A DNA stretch of 52,632 bases, taken from the NCBI GenBank assembly GCA_964396185.1, contig CAYNEI010000015.1, forward strand, positions 1-52,632. Reading direction: 5' to 3'. Below the pieces are notes generated by a model. That model was given only the letters and a program-made list of their open reading frames with translations. It ran no database searches and was not told the origin of the DNA. The DNA is from CAYNEI01 sp964396185 (GTDB lineage Archaea; Thermoplasmatota; SW-10-69-26). How positions within the stretch are numbered: position 1 is the stretch's first letter; each line of letters begins with the position of its first letter. Positions 16,701-25,401 of this stretch are shown piece after piece. A program made the translations under genes and the position numbers.

Positions 16701-17669
16701 GTTGGCCATGGCGCCTTGGACCACGGGGAACCGGGTGCCGTGGGCTTGGGCCAGGGGCGAGTCCTCGACCAAGGGGAAGGAGGTGAGCTGGCGCTGGATG
16801 CGCTGCTCCAGCATGGCGAGCACGGCCTCGAGGCTGCCGAGCTCGGCGAAGAACCGGGCGTGAGCGGCGTCGTGGCCCAGGGGCAAGAAGCCCTGGCCTG
16901 GGGGCTGGTGCCAGCCAGCCAGACCGTCCTCGATGTGGGTTGTGAGCCAGGTGCGGCGTGCCTTGGGTCCCTGGGTGTCGGCTTGCTCGGCTTCCCAGAG
17001 CTCGTGGACGTGCTTGTCGGCCACGCGGGCGTGGACGTGGAACGGTTCGTCCAGGCTCGTGCCGAGAGCCTTGACGTCGGTGCCGTCGAAGGCATCCAGC
17101 GCGCGAGCCCATCCCTCATGGACGCCGGCTTCCGGGAGCAGGTGGAGCTGGGCGTCCAGCACGACGGCATCGGCTTCGACGAGGAGCGCGGCGGTGGCGT
17201 TGGGACCAGCGCCGCCCCAGGCGATCAGCGGCAGCTCGAGCTCGGCCAGGGCTGGCAGGAGCACGAGGTTGGAGCGGTCCGAGACCCGGCCTGGGCCCTC
17301 GGCTCCCCGGGCGACCAAGGCCTCGGCGCCGGCTTGCTTGGCGCGCCGAGCTTCGGCGCGCGTGCGTACCTCGACGGCCACGGGTACGCCGTGGGTGTGC
17401 CAGGCGTCGATGGCGCGCGAGAGCGTGGCGACGTCGCTGGTGTCCAGGGTCCAGGGGGCCAAGATGGCGAGCTGGATGCCGGGCTCGGGAGCCTGGTCCG
17501 GGCGTACGCGCAGGGCGGCGCGGTCGCTGTCCACGGCGCCGAGCTGGTCGCGCCAGCCGGGGCGCGTGGCGTCGATCAGGACCCGGGCGCCGGCCTGTGT
17601 GGCGGCGCGTGCCAGCGTCGGTTCGCACCCAACGGGTTGGGCGATGAGGAAGCGGTCTCGTAGCTGCAT
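7746..17669 (-). CDS. Giant iterative fatty acid/polyketide synthase: (NPD)-ER-KS-AT-KS-ACP-ACP-KR-DH-PPTase
   Basis: The protein has 3307 residues. The ATG at 17669 has GGTGA five bases upstream; an in-frame GTG lies at 17678. Domains: 1-235 degenerate nitronate-monooxygenase-like barrel; about 310-590 complete FMN barrel of the PfaD/FabK enoyl-reductase type (EGSECGGHIG, LLLAGGVSD, VGVLMGTAYLAT); 676-1130 KS with Cys881 (DAACASSL), HGTGTPVGD and GNIGHLKAA; 1219-1503 AT with Ser1314 in GHSLGEY and AFHSP, suggesting malonyl; Pro/Arg/Ala linker; 1598-2128 second KS keeping Cys1875 (NAACASTT); two ACPs with DLGVDTVKQAE (Thr2252, Thr2378); 2609-2870 KR with Ser2784 and Tyr2797; 2886-3090 DH with HQVNGRPLTP (His2896); 3100-3307 phosphopantetheinyl transferase (GVDLERVE, WTLKEAASKAL). 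No thioesterase is seen. The order resembles bacterial PUFA/secondary-lipid synthases, but ER and PPTase are fused in. It lies 25 bases after a carboxyltransferase gene on the same strand. Product unknown; a saturated or polyunsaturated acyl chain is inferred. Confidence 0.93.
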   Translation of the reverse strand: MQLRDRFLIAQPVGCEPTLARAATQAGARVLIDATRPGWRDQLGAVDSDRAALRVRPDQAPEPGIQLAILAPWTLDTSDVATLSRAIDAWHTHGVPVAVEVRTRAEARRAKQAGAEALVARGAEGPGRVSDRSNLVLLPALAELELPLIAWGGAGPNATAALLVEADAVVLDAQLHLLPEAGVHEGWARALDAFDGTDVKALGTSLDEPFHVHARVADKHVHELWEAEQADTQGPKARRTWLTTHIEDGLAGWHQPPGQGFLPLGHDAAHARFFAELGSLEAVLAMLEQRIQRQLTSFPLVEDSPLAQAHGTRFPVVQGAMANVSEVPAFAKAVADAGGLPFLAFAALREHWAEEALTGTIEALDEDQAFGCGIIGLDVNAKKRDAHIRLIKKHKPPFALIAAGTAEQALDLEQAGISTYMHTPSQGIVTQALDMGISHVVVEGSECGGHIGKLPSLVLWDLAIQTAEGRDPIHLLLAGGVSDERSAAMAGVLAAATDNVRVGVLMGTAYLATREIVETGAIPAAYQRLVLASQDTAVTGETVGIRARSAPTPFTERVVDLERELVRQGKQIRERKEVLEHENLGATRIAARGLKRGDEGDYHEIPTDEQFQDGNYLMGQGAELLDHTYSIEELHLLVTEHAQARAEDAAERLASSQPTFTAPEARSQQPDDAVDHHAVAVVGLGCVLPDAPDVPTFWQNLLDGRVSITELPQGRWPVAPETHLGDGADETYTVLGGFIDPELVTFDSIQYRIPPTVADQMDESQQWTILAVDQALQDAGLTDQTDRDRWAVILGNAQGGEQRAWTDRRLALKELERELTTNGELDETARQHVLETIQRQREALPEITEDTMPGELSNVIAGRVCSVFDIGGPARTMDAACASSLAAIEEAVGLLREGTVDVAITGGVDRSMDPAAYAKFSAIGALSREGSFPFDERASGFVMGEGCGILVLKRLRDAIQDGDRIYAAIHGVGSSSDGKGKGITAPNPTGQARAVQSALDDAGWDPSTITLVEAHGTGTPVGDPAEVETLENILSGTQPGSVGLGSVKGNIGHLKAAAGAAGILKATLAIHHGLQPPTVIQDPTSKVDWTTSPLQVVREPTPWQDDHRRAGVSAFGFGGTNSHILLSAPPLAGAKAPEPRRDGPRLGLNVVSGESPKAVLAQLDQDPSTWTWDPEAPVRLAISEQADLDTARKVLTGELPPELARPRGVAFATGGGDGSLALVFPGQGSQYPRMALELAEHFPAAREILDRADQALTPLIGRALSELLELEGEDGQRALTPTEVCQPAVLTADIAVLAVLEELGVQPDVVAGHSLGEYAALVAADVLTFEDALHAVSARGREMADVEVDDPGGLVALRADRAQAEELLEGLDAWPANVNGPEQTVVAGTTPALETIQERAEQAGIQASQLPVSAAFHSPIVAPATEPLKRVLDRIPVDAPSIPVIANVTGQPYPDDPDAIRSLLADQVASSVEWVATMEAFEAMGVNLVIEAGPKRVLTNLSLANRPDTPAVPTLHPRTGEQAQFTQALLALAAHGRLPLREPTPLAPGPERSTRRQPTRSARAPDHATRPARQPDARQAPAQRTSSGSNGRAQAPSEIVVTGVSLGLPGQDDPFTPDGVQALLEGRNLIDRIPVEQRERMVAMGITRLVKDAPTGPELRTIEDPDDVVQLAGRLADPDLSSYAVEEDWMDGADATAKLAVAAALNALTDASIPLVRETRTTSTGAELEGGWVLPEPLQEGTGVILASAFPGYDSLLEAATGPGHNGAPAPRGADGRQAVVSYLADLLPRLEDKGDREEALRLLTELDLSAPSQPATNGSPASHASNAPRSRSDGSSTGEGFSRGFLFRALALGHAQLAQLIRARGPNLQVNAACASTTAALAMAQDWIEQGRCERVIVVGADVAGNEQLLPWVGAGFLSAGAATTSKEVTEAALPFDQRRHGMLIGSGAMALVLETEASAQARGKTPLARLVGTHLANSAYHGARLDADHVSEETGTFLQRACQRLGIDQEALARELVFVSHEPATPARGGSAEAEVRALRAGLGDHASDVLITNTKGLTGHAMGAGIEDAMAVELLRQRRAPPVANLTDPDPGFQDLSFSQGEATERRFSLRFAAGFGSQLALVLFERTSQTPGALDQARFDAWLEGACGTGARTERRDRVLRVVRAPTERPAGARTEDGGVQAQAAAPTQAAAADQQPANQASSADPPRSTDQVDVTQLLVELVSRKTGYPADVIDPSMDLEGDLGVDTVKQAEVLAEARKELDIPPIEGLSLADVPTIADAAALLARHTSSAGEQPPAAQTAEGGVQAQAVAPEQAAAASEQPANRASSEAPPSSHDELDVEGLLVELVSRKTGYPVDVIDPSMDLEGDLGVDTVKQAEVLAEARKELDIPPIEGLSLADVPTIQRAAALLKKHVGPPPESTAGEQPRTPEAPAEDTAAPASKLATTVLSTREAPPAPLLPEGTRVWTGGALPSSLTEAISARGGIIVDEEPELVVLPADGLTSDPSELVALLEALQNAPAEARVVVLAQAGSDAAGGLGPVAATLSEEGRNVRGLLVEGRLEAERIADELLRDTQETVLLSEPSRRVNALAPARKPDGHGLEQGAVVLAIGGLGAAVEPCLAALVDGREATLVVVGRSEASDPGLDPDDEDAIAALRTELLDQARQAGEVKPAEVEAQVQARIRQARRAQALARLQAVADVAYLRCDATDPDALSALVDEVREAHGEPSWVVHGAGIERSRAFDQKPTDEMSAVLSAKLAPVRLLTELLPEAHHVGFGSIAGVTGNPGQADYALANGALTSLLEGVDGTVIHWTAWDAAGGMADKDSVRTVLEQRGIAFIDPAEGARIFAERAGTPGAFCVSELTPEQPLASTNEGGRLVLQGDEAFLVDHQVNGRPLTPGVRQLEAMVDSGRAKGLAPEGLSAIRFEAPLWVTEPTQVDVVLDGEKVSTQREGRTHARAVLAPGDGVKPQPAPEPPRGEIGKERIYELLFHGPSFHVLEAADPTEDRVVARAHLDTGGGAPWALAVEAMMQAAGLGAAQPGQTVLPTGIEEIEIRGPIASPEAILVAERVATDALGSVWDATLHVDGEPAVIARAIRLQQAATLPELAGELTELPGQTGTRLSVHPIAPHEPRDPRAKRAADRAAGQRAAVDALRQVHGREVAVERDDDGRPHPVDAPGSLSITHGHGLAIAAVHPEATGLGVDLERVEARSNAWAEDHLTSDERGMVAHHGPDPDTVATLIWTLKEAASKALGTGLSIPSKELEVIELGDGTATIQTPEGELEARWLVSQGVAVSLVVSP
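10440..11138 (-). repeat. Tandem ACP-plus-linker duplication, 378-bp period, inside the megasynthase
   Basis: Two units of about 320 bases (around 10440-10760 and 10818-11138) are nearly identical in DNA with a register of 378 bases (126 codons). Each encodes an ACP domain (LVELVSRKTGYP.DVIDPS through DVPTI) and an Ala/Gln-rich linker (GGVQAQA.AP.QAAAA). Conservation of synonymous positions and of the linker implies recent duplication or gene conversion. Confidence 0.93.
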
Positions 17670-17694
17670 GTGGTTCACCAAGGGTGGTCGTGAG

Positions 17695-19302
<1,608 letters not shown>

Positions 19303-19453
19303 TGGTACCCACCGGATGCCCCGAGGGCCTGGACTACTTCAACCTTTCCGTACCGCAGTTCGACGATGTAGGAAGGTGGGCAGGGGTCTGTTCACGTCCC
19401 TTGCCGATGGTGGGCCCGATGGGTTCAAGCAAGGGTCGCTCGGGTGCCAGGCG

Positions 19454-21265
19454 ATGTTCGACCAGGTCCTGGTGGCCAACAGGGGCGAGATCGCCGCTCG
19501 CATCGTGCGTACGCTCCATGCCCACGGGGTCCGGGCCGTGACGGTGCACGCCGATGATGACGTGGGCCAGCCCCACACGCGTCTGGCCGATCGGTCGGTG
19601 AGCCTGGGCAGGGGGCCCCCGGTGGCGACCTACCTGGATGTGGACAGGATCGTCGAGCTGGCCGTCCAGACCGGGTGCGAGGCGATCCACCCGGGCTACG
19701 GGTTCTTAAGCGAGGATCCGCGGTTGGCCGAGGCGACCGCTGCAGCAGGTCTCACGTGGATCGGCCCGCCGCCCAAGGCGCTTGAGCTCCTGGGTGACAA
19801 GGCGCGAGCCCTGGAGTTGGCCGACGAGCTGGGCATCCCGACCACGCCTGGGAGCGATGGGGCGCTCCCCACGCTTGAGGCCGCGCGCGAGGCGCTCAAG
19901 CGCACAGGCACGCCAGCGGTGCTCAAGGCCGTGCGGGGTGGCGGTGGGATGGGCATGGTGCGCATCGACGACCCGAGCCAGCTCGGGACGGCGTGGGAGG
20001 ACGCGCGCTCCCAGGCTGCAGCGGCGTTCGGGTCCCCGGAGGTCCTGCTGGAGCGGTGGTGGGCTCAGCCGCGCCACGTGGAGGTCCAGATCGCCATGGA
20101 CCAGGACGGGGATGGCGTGCACCTCTTCGAGCGGGAGTGCAGCTTGCAGCGCAGGCACCAGAAGCTCGTCGAGGAGGGTCCCGCACCGTGCGTGGATGAG
20201 GCCCTGCGCGCGGAGCTCACCCGGGATGCCCTGGCCATCGGTGAGGCCGCCGGCGTGGTCAACCTGGCCACGGTGGAGTTCCTCGTCACCGGCGAAGGGT
20301 ACGTGTTCAACGAGGTCAACCCCCGCCTGCAGGTCGAGCACCCGGTGACCGAGGCCATCACGGGCGAGGACCTGGTGGCTTGGCAGCTCCAGTTGGCTGC
20401 CGGCGAATCGCTCTCGAAGCGCCAGGACGAGCTCGCCATGGATGGCTGGGCCATGGAGGCGCGGGTCAACGTGGAGAACCCCCTGGACGCCTTCACACCA
20501 GCCCCAGGCCCGGTGAGCCACGTCCACGTCCCCACGGGCCCTGGCTTGCGCGTGGACCATGCCCTGGTGCCTGGCGGCCAGGTGCCCGCCCAGTACGACA
20601 GCTTGGTGGCCAAGATCATCGCCCATGGCCCGGACCGCGCCACCGCTCTGGCCCGGTGCCGGGCGGGCTTGGCTGAGCTTCGGGTGGGCTCGCGGCCGAC
20701 CACGGCTGGCTTGCTCCACCACGTGCTCGGCCTGGAGAGCGTGCAGGCAGGCCAGCTGCACACGGGCTTGATCGATGAGGCCGTGATCGCTTCCTACAGG
20801 CGCATCGTCCACGGGGCCATGGCCGCCTTTGTGGATCGGTGGGCTGCAAGCCAGGAGGGCCGGGTCTCCATGGATGGCGTGGAGGCGAGCTGGGCGCGAA
20901 CGGATCACGGCGTCGAGATCGCTGGTAAGGCCACCGAGCCTGTGGGTGAGGTGCTCGACAGGGCCCGCGTCCAGGTGGGTGAGCGCGTGCTCGAGGGTCG
21001 CTTGCACGCGGCCATCGCGCGCAGCGCCGGGGCCAGCCTGGCAGGCGAGCACGTGGTGGAGAGCCCGATCCCAGGCACGGTGGCCCAGACCCCGGTCCAA
21101 GCGGGCGATCGCGTGGAGCAGGGCGACACGGTGGCGGTGGTGGAGGCCATGAAGATGAAGAACCGCATCGGAGCGCCAGGGGCAGGCGAGATCGCCGAGG
21201 TGCTGGTGCGCGAGGGTCAAAACGTGGATCACGGGGCCCCGCTGGTCAGGATCACCATCGACTGA
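19454..21265 (+). CDS. Acyl-CoA carboxylase alpha subunit: biotin carboxylase fused to BCCP
   Basis: The protein has 603 residues from the ATG at 19454 (MFDQVLVANRGEIAARIVRTL, the standard opening of this family). The biotin carboxylase domain (1 to about 440) has the ATP-grasp glycine loop AVRGGGGMGMV and the signature EVNPRLQVEHPVTE. A compact linker leads to the BCCP domain (about 530-603), where Lys567 in VEAMKMKN is the biotinylation site. The enzyme carboxylates its own biotin using ATP and bicarbonate. It is divergent from the carboxyltransferase and megasynthase genes, separated by about 150 bases that must contain both promoters; no strong TATA box is evident there. It ends 12 bases before the convergent small membrane gene. 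Assignment is secure. Confidence 0.95.
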   Translation: MFDQVLVANRGEIAARIVRTLHAHGVRAVTVHADDDVGQPHTRLADRSVSLGRGPPVATYLDVDRIVELAVQTGCEAIHPGYGFLSEDPRLAEATAAAGLTWIGPPPKALELLGDKARALELADELGIPTTPGSDGALPTLEAAREALKRTGTPAVLKAVRGGGGMGMVRIDDPSQLGTAWEDARSQAAAAFGSPEVLLERWWAQPRHVEVQIAMDQDGDGVHLFERECSLQRRHQKLVEEGPAPCVDEALRAELTRDALAIGEAAGVVNLATVEFLVTGEGYVFNEVNPRLQVEHPVTEAITGEDLVAWQLQLAAGESLSKRQDELAMDGWAMEARVNVENPLDAFTPAPGPVSHVHVPTGPGLRVDHALVPGGQVPAQYDSLVAKIIAHGPDRATALARCRAGLAELRVGSRPTTAGLLHHVLGLESVQAGQLHTGLIDEAVIASYRRIVHGAMAAFVDRWAASQEGRVSMDGVEASWARTDHGVEIAGKATEPVGEVLDRARVQVGERVLEGRLHAAIARSAGASLAGEHVVESPIPGTVAQTPVQAGDRVEQGDTVAVVEAMKMKNRIGAPGAGEIAEVLVREGQNVDHGAPLVRITID

Positions 21266-21277
21266 GCGTGTAGGCTG

Positions 21278-21562
21278 TTAAGACCCATCCGTGAGATTCG
21301 CGACGGCGTCCTCATCGCCGGGCACGTCGATCTCAGCGGTCGCCTCACGATCCTCTGCGAGCTGGGTCGCGCCATCGGTGGCCGGGTCGGAGGCCTGATG
21401 GTCGGCGCTGGACTGGGTCGAGGAGGCCAGCACATCCGCCTCGGTCTCGTGGGGCGAACCCCCCGCCAGGGCCAGGAAGAGGGCCACGCTGATGGCGAGC
21501 AAGGAGCAGAGGCTGGCGGTGAAGAAGTCGAAGTCGCCGTTGTTCCTTTCTGGATCGATCAT
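21278..21562 (-). CDS. 94-residue single-TM protein with acidic tail
   Basis: The ATG at 21562 is preceded by AAGGAGC with good spacing and by a TATA-like TTTTAAG near 21643-21649. The protein has a short polar N-terminus (MIDPERNNGDFDFF), one TM helix (TASLCSLLAISVALFLALAGG) and a 60-residue acidic, Ser/Thr/Asp-rich disordered tail. The topology superficially resembles the small gamma subunit of membrane decarboxylases, but I see no sequence signature of it. It converges on the biotin carboxylase gene. Function unknown. Confidence 0.65.
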   Translation of the reverse strand: MIDPERNNGDFDFFTASLCSLLAISVALFLALAGGSPHETEADVLASSTQSSADHQASDPATDGATQLAEDREATAEIDVPGDEDAVANLTDGS

Positions 21563-21858
21563 GGTGCTTGCTCCTTGTCCGGCGCGATGGCGCTGCCCCG
21601 CATCTGAAGGCTCCAGGGTTGTGTCCGCCTCGTTCCTTGCTTAAAACCGAGGCCCAGAACCCATGAAGATGGGCGCGCTGGAGGGGGGAACGGTCAAGTA
21701 GTCGCCGGGCGAGGGCGCCCTCCCCGCCGAAGCGAGCGTTCATCCGCACCCGTCCTCGGTCCGCAATCATGGAGATCAGCCCGGATGGATGGCGGAGAGA
21801 GCCTGGGAGAGCGTCTCCGCGATGGGGATCCAGCGGGAAGCCCGTCGCTCCTCGTCGC
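21563..21858. other. Intergenic region, 296 bases, no gene seen
   Basis: It lies downstream of the nine-gene aromatic/aspartate operon and upstream of the 94-residue gene. It holds that gene's promoter, a GC-rich palindrome GAGGGCGCCCTC near 21710-21722, and a small hairpin-forming motif GCGTTCATCCGC at 21736-21747 that is echoed at 33690-33701. No coding signal is convincing. Confidence 0.6.
21643..21649 (-). promoter_or_regulatory. TATA box (TTTTAAG) for the 94-residue membrane protein
   Basis: On the minus strand the box reads TTTTAAG. A start point about 26 bases on would give a leader of roughly 55 bases containing the AAGGAG ribosome-binding site. Confidence 0.5.
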
Positions 21859-22869
21859 TCACACCAACCCGTTGGCATGCGCGAGCTCGGCGTTGAGCAC
21901 GCTGCAGCCGGCTGCACCCCGGATCGTGTTGGAGCCCAAGGCCACGAGCTTGATGGTGGACAGGGGGTCCTCGCGGATGCGGCCCACGGCCACGCCCATG
22001 CCATCCTCGATGAGCGCGTCGCGCTTGGGCTGGGGGCGGGTGGGGTCGTCGAGCACGTGGATCGTTCGGCCGGGTGCGCTGTGGAGGCTGGGCACGGGCT
22101 CCGGTGGCGTGTAGGTGGCCAGGGTGGTTGCGATCTCGGAGGGGGTGGCGGGCTCGGTGAGCTGGATGTTGAGCACGCAGGTGTGGCCCTCGATGACCGG
22201 GACCCGGGTCGCGGTGGCGCTGATGGGCAGGTCGAGGTGCGTGATGCTGGTGCCGGCTGCGCGGCCCAGGATCTTGCAGGGTTCGGTCTCGATCTTGTCC
22301 TCCTCGTTGCCGATGTAGGGGACCACGTTGCCCACGGCGTCCAACGAGGGTACGCCTGGGTAGCCAGCACCCGAGAGGGCTTGGAGGGTGACGATGTGGA
22401 CACGCTCGAGCCCGTAGGCCTGGTGGAGCGGTGCCAGCGGTGTTGTGGCGATGACGGCTGAGCAGTTGGGGTTGGCCACGATGAAGCCGTCGCGGTCCTC
22501 CACGATGCGGAGGTGGTCGGGGTTGAGATCCGGCACGATCAGGGGCACATCCGTGGACATGCGGTGGTCCTTGGCGTTGGTGAACACCGCCTTGCCTTCT
22601 TTGGCGTGGGCGGTCTCGATGGGGCCGGCTTGGCCGCCGGGCACGGCGCTGAAGAGCACCGGGGAGGTGAGCGGCGTGTCGGTGTCGACGACGTCGAGGT
22701 CGGCGGCATCCTCGGGGACCTCGCCCTCGAGCATCCAGTTGACCGCATCACCGTAGCGCTTGCCAGCGCTCGTCTTGCCCACGAGCTCTGCGAGCTCGAA
22801 GTCGGGGTGGTCGCTCAAGCGCTGGATGAAGCGCTGGCCGACGGCCCCGGTAGCGCCGAGCACGGCCAC
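21859..22869 (-). CDS. asd: Aspartate-semialdehyde dehydrogenase
   Basis: The protein has 336 residues from the GTG at 22869, preceded by GAGAGG six bases upstream. The NADP-binding loop is VLGATGAVGQRF, and the catalytic Cys136 lies in NPNCSAV. ALSGAGYPGVPS and EGHTCVLNIQL match the archaeal/fungal-type enzyme. It reduces L-4-aspartyl phosphate to L-aspartate 4-semialdehyde, the branch point for Lys, Met and Thr, and in archaea a substrate of ADH synthase. It is the last gene of the operon that also encodes ADH synthase, starting 17 bases after the aspartokinase stop. Confidence 0.95.
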   Translation of the reverse strand: MAVLGATGAVGQRFIQRLSDHPDFELAELVGKTSAGKRYGDAVNWMLEGEVPEDAADLDVVDTDTPLTSPVLFSAVPGGQAGPIETAHAKEGKAVFTNAKDHRMSTDVPLIVPDLNPDHLRIVEDRDGFIVANPNCSAVIATTPLAPLHQAYGLERVHIVTLQALSGAGYPGVPSLDAVGNVVPYIGNEEDKIETEPCKILGRAAGTSITHLDLPISATATRVPVIEGHTCVLNIQLTEPATPSEIATTLATYTPPEPVPSLHSAPGRTIHVLDDPTRPQPKRDALIEDGMGVAVGRIREDPLSTIKLVALGSNTIRGAAGCSVLNAELAHANGLV

Positions 22870-22886
22870 GGGGATCCTCTCGCGGG

Positions 22887-24290
22887 TCAGGCTTGCACCT
22901 CCTTGGTGGTGGCGTCCTCGTCGTCCAGGAAGGCTTCGTGGAGGGCGGCCAGGGCGCGCTCGACGTCGTCGGCTTGGACCACGAAGGCGAGGGCGACGTT
23001 GCTGGCACCCACGCTGATCATCTCGACGTTGACGCCAGCCGAGCCTACGACGCTGAAGACGCGGCCGGCCACGCCCTCGCGGCTGCCGATCTCCTCGCCG
23101 ACGAAGCAGACGAGCGAGAGGCCGGTGGTGACGGTGATGTCCTCGATGGTGGGGATGCTGGTCTCGAGGATGAGCTCGCGGGCGCGCTCGGCGTCCCGCT
23201 CGTCCACCAGGAGCGCGAAGCTGGCTTGGCTGGCGGCCATGTTGACCACGTTGATGTTCGCATCGCCCAGGGCCTTGAAGACGTCTCGGCCGACGCCGGG
23301 CGTGTAGGCCATACCACTGCCTTGGAGGCGCACGATGGCGAAGCCTTCGCGGGCGCCTACGGCGCGCAGGTGCACGGGTTCTTGGTCGATGGCAGGCCCG
23401 ATGCGGGTTCCGGGGGCTTGGGGGTTCAAGGTGTTCTTCACCAGGATGGGGATGGTGCCTTCGTGGAGGGGTTCCACGGTCCTCGGGTGGAGGACCTTGG
23501 CGCCGAGGTAGGCGAGCTCAGCGGCCTCGTCGTAGGTCATGTAGGCCAGGGGGCGGGCGTCGTGGACCCGGGCGGGGTCTGCGGTGAGGAAGCCGTCCAC
23601 GTCCTTCCAGACCTCCAACGCCTCGGCATCCAGGGCGCGGGTGATCACAGCCGCGCTGTAGTCCGAGCCGCCGCGGCCGAAGGTGGTGGCGTGGCCGTCG
23701 TCGTCGCGGCCGAAGTAGCCGGTGATGACCGGGATCGTGCCTTGTTCGATCAGGGGGAGGAGGCTGGCGTCCAGGTTCTTGGCGGTGGGCTCGATGCGCG
23801 CGGTGGCCAGCCCGTAGGTGCCGTCGGTGACGATGCCGATCTCGTCAGCGTCCAGGCCCTGGGCTTGGGCGCCGGCCTCGCGCAGGGCCATGGCGACCAG
23901 GCGCGCGCTGAGCCGTTCGCCGAAGCTCACGCCGAGATCCCGGGTCTTGGGGGTGAGCTCCTCGGTGTAGGCGATGCCGTAGAGCAGGCGTTCGAGCTTG
24001 GCGTAGAGGGGCTCGAGCTCCTCGGCTCCCTGCTGGACGAGGGTGGGCGCGCAGCGGGCCAGCACGGTGTCGTGGCGCTCGCGCATCCAGGCCAAAAAGG
24101 GGTCCACGGCGTCCGGGTCGTCGCGGACCTTGGGCAGCGCGTCGAGCAGCCGGTCGGTCACCCCCTGGAGCGCGGAGACCACGAGGACGCGTGGGCCTTG
24201 TTGGTCGCGCACGAGTTCGGCGATGTGGACGAGGTCGTCGCCCTCGCGCAGGCTTGAGCCGCCGAACTTCATGATGCGCAGGCCAGTCAT
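22887..24290 (-). CDS. lysC: Aspartate kinase, monofunctional with C-terminal ACT domains
   Basis: The protein has 467 residues from the ATG at 24290, with GGGAGG upstream. MKFGGSSLREGD is the kinase signature at residues 7-18, and TTFGRGGSDYSAA and EVWKDVDGFLTADPR-like segments complete the amino acid kinase domain. From about residue 310 two ACT-like regions follow (GFAIVRLQGSGM, LSLVCFVGEEIGS), which usually confer feedback inhibition by lysine or threonine. It phosphorylates aspartate at the 4-carboxyl. It sits 25 bases after the chorismate mutase-prephenate dehydrogenase gene and directly before asd, so the operon makes aspartate semialdehyde. Confidence 0.95.
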   Translation of the reverse strand: MTGLRIMKFGGSSLREGDDLVHIAELVRDQQGPRVLVVSALQGVTDRLLDALPKVRDDPDAVDPFLAWMRERHDTVLARCAPTLVQQGAEELEPLYAKLERLLYGIAYTEELTPKTRDLGVSFGERLSARLVAMALREAGAQAQGLDADEIGIVTDGTYGLATARIEPTAKNLDASLLPLIEQGTIPVITGYFGRDDDGHATTFGRGGSDYSAAVITRALDAEALEVWKDVDGFLTADPARVHDARPLAYMTYDEAAELAYLGAKVLHPRTVEPLHEGTIPILVKNTLNPQAPGTRIGPAIDQEPVHLRAVGAREGFAIVRLQGSGMAYTPGVGRDVFKALGDANINVVNMAASQASFALLVDERDAERARELILETSIPTIEDITVTTGLSLVCFVGEEIGSREGVAGRVFSVVGSAGVNVEMISVGASNVALAFVVQADDVERALAALHEAFLDDEDATTKEVQA

Positions 24291-24315
24291 CGAGCGTGCC
24301 TCCCGGGGTGGATCA

Positions 24316-25401
24316 CTAGAAGCTCCCTCCGTGGAAGTCGTCGAAGGTGGCGTGGTAGCGCTCCATGGCTGCTTGGAAGGCCTTGGGGTCGTCGATGCGC
24401 TCGGCCAGGTGGTCGGTGGCGTCGTGGATGGCCTGGAAGATGGCGGGGGTCTCGTCGTTGAGGGCTTGGATCTGTCGGTAGAGCTCGGGGTTCTCGCTGG
24501 CCACCTCGCTGGCCACGCTGGTCTGCTTGAGGAAGGTGGGGCCGCCGAACTTGGTGAGCTCCTCGAAGGCGAAGGGGCTGGCGGTGAGGGCCTCGGCGTA
24601 GGCGAGGTTGATGGCGTGAGGCAGGCCCAGGGTGTAGGCCATGGCCGGGTCGTGGTCTTCGAGCGCCATCTCGAAGACGTTGGCGGCGGTGAGCCCGAAG
24701 AGGTCCAGGGCGGCTTGCTTGGCCTCGGGGTGGCCGCAGTCGAGCACGAGCACGTTCTTGCCTGAGAGCACGCGGGTGTCCGGGCCCCAGAGGGGGTGCA
24801 CGCTGACCACGGGCTGGGTCTCGGCCAGGGCCTTGAGCTCGTGTACGAGGGGACCCTTGAGCGAGGCGATGTCCATGATGACGCAGTCGAGACCCTCGAG
24901 CTCCTGGAGCACGGCGGGCGTCTCAGCCGGCGGGGTGGAGAGGATGACGAGGTCCATCTGCTCGGCGGTGCGCCGGGCATCCGTGGTGAACGCGAAGCCC
25001 TCCAAGGGTCCAGCGGGGTCGTTGACGACCACCTCGTAGCCCAGCCCGCTCATGAAATGCGAGAACCAGGCGCCCATCTGGCCAGCACCCCCGACGATGA
25101 GCGCGCGACCGCGTGCACCTTTGGCGGGCGTGAGCCCGTCCTGCTCTTGGACGCGCAGGGCTTCCACGATGAGCAGCTGGGCCAGGCGTTCGCCGAGCTC
25201 TGGATCGAGCTCGCGCGTGGAGAAGGCGTCGCGGAAGCGAGCCACGACGCCGCGCTCGACCTCGTAGTCGCGGATGGCGACCCGGTCGTCGCGCTTGGCG
25301 CGGCCGGCCTCGCGGGCAGCATCCACGCGGCGGGAGACGAGCTCGGCGAGCTCCTCGTCGATGGAGCGGATGCGCTCCCGGATCGCGTCAAGCTCGCCCA
25401 T
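24316..25401 (-). CDS. tyrA: Chorismate mutase-prephenate dehydrogenase fusion
   Basis: The protein has 361 residues from the ATG at 25401. Residues 1-85 are an AroQ-type chorismate mutase (MGELDAIRERIRSIDEELAELVSRR, with a basic cluster GRAKRDDRVAIRDYEVER). Residues from about 95 form a Rossmann NAD domain (ALIVGGAGQMGAWFSHFM) and the helical TyrA dimerisation domain (DHDPAMAYTLGLPHAINL). The enzyme converts chorismate to prephenate and then to 4-hydroxyphenylpyruvate, the tyrosine precursor. The domain order matches the bacterial T-protein. The start overlaps the end of the chorismate synthase gene by 14 bases, which suggests translational coupling. Confidence 0.93.
   Translation of the reverse strand: MGELDAIRERIRSIDEELAELVSRRVDAAREAGRAKRDDRVAIRDYEVERGVVARFRDAFSTRELDPELGERLAQLLIVEALRVQEQDGLTPAKGARGRALIVGGAGQMGAWFSHFMSGLGYEVVVNDPAGPLEGFAFTTDARRTAEQMDLVILSTPPAETPAVLQELEGLDCVIMDIASLKGPLVHELKALAETQPVVSVHPLWGPDTRVLSGKNVLVLDCGHPEAKQAALDLFGLTAANVFEMALEDHDPAMAYTLGLPHAINLAYAEALTASPFAFEELTKFGGPTFLKQTSVASEVASENPELYRQIQALNDETPAIFQAIHDATDHLAERIDDPKAFQAAMERYHATFDDFHGGSF

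Noticed and set aside
22887..24980. Apparent tyrA-lysC fused frame of 697 residues
   Set aside because: The upstream 230 residues are a wrong-frame translation of the prephenate dehydrogenase gene; lysC starts at the ATG at 24290 with a ribosome-binding site.
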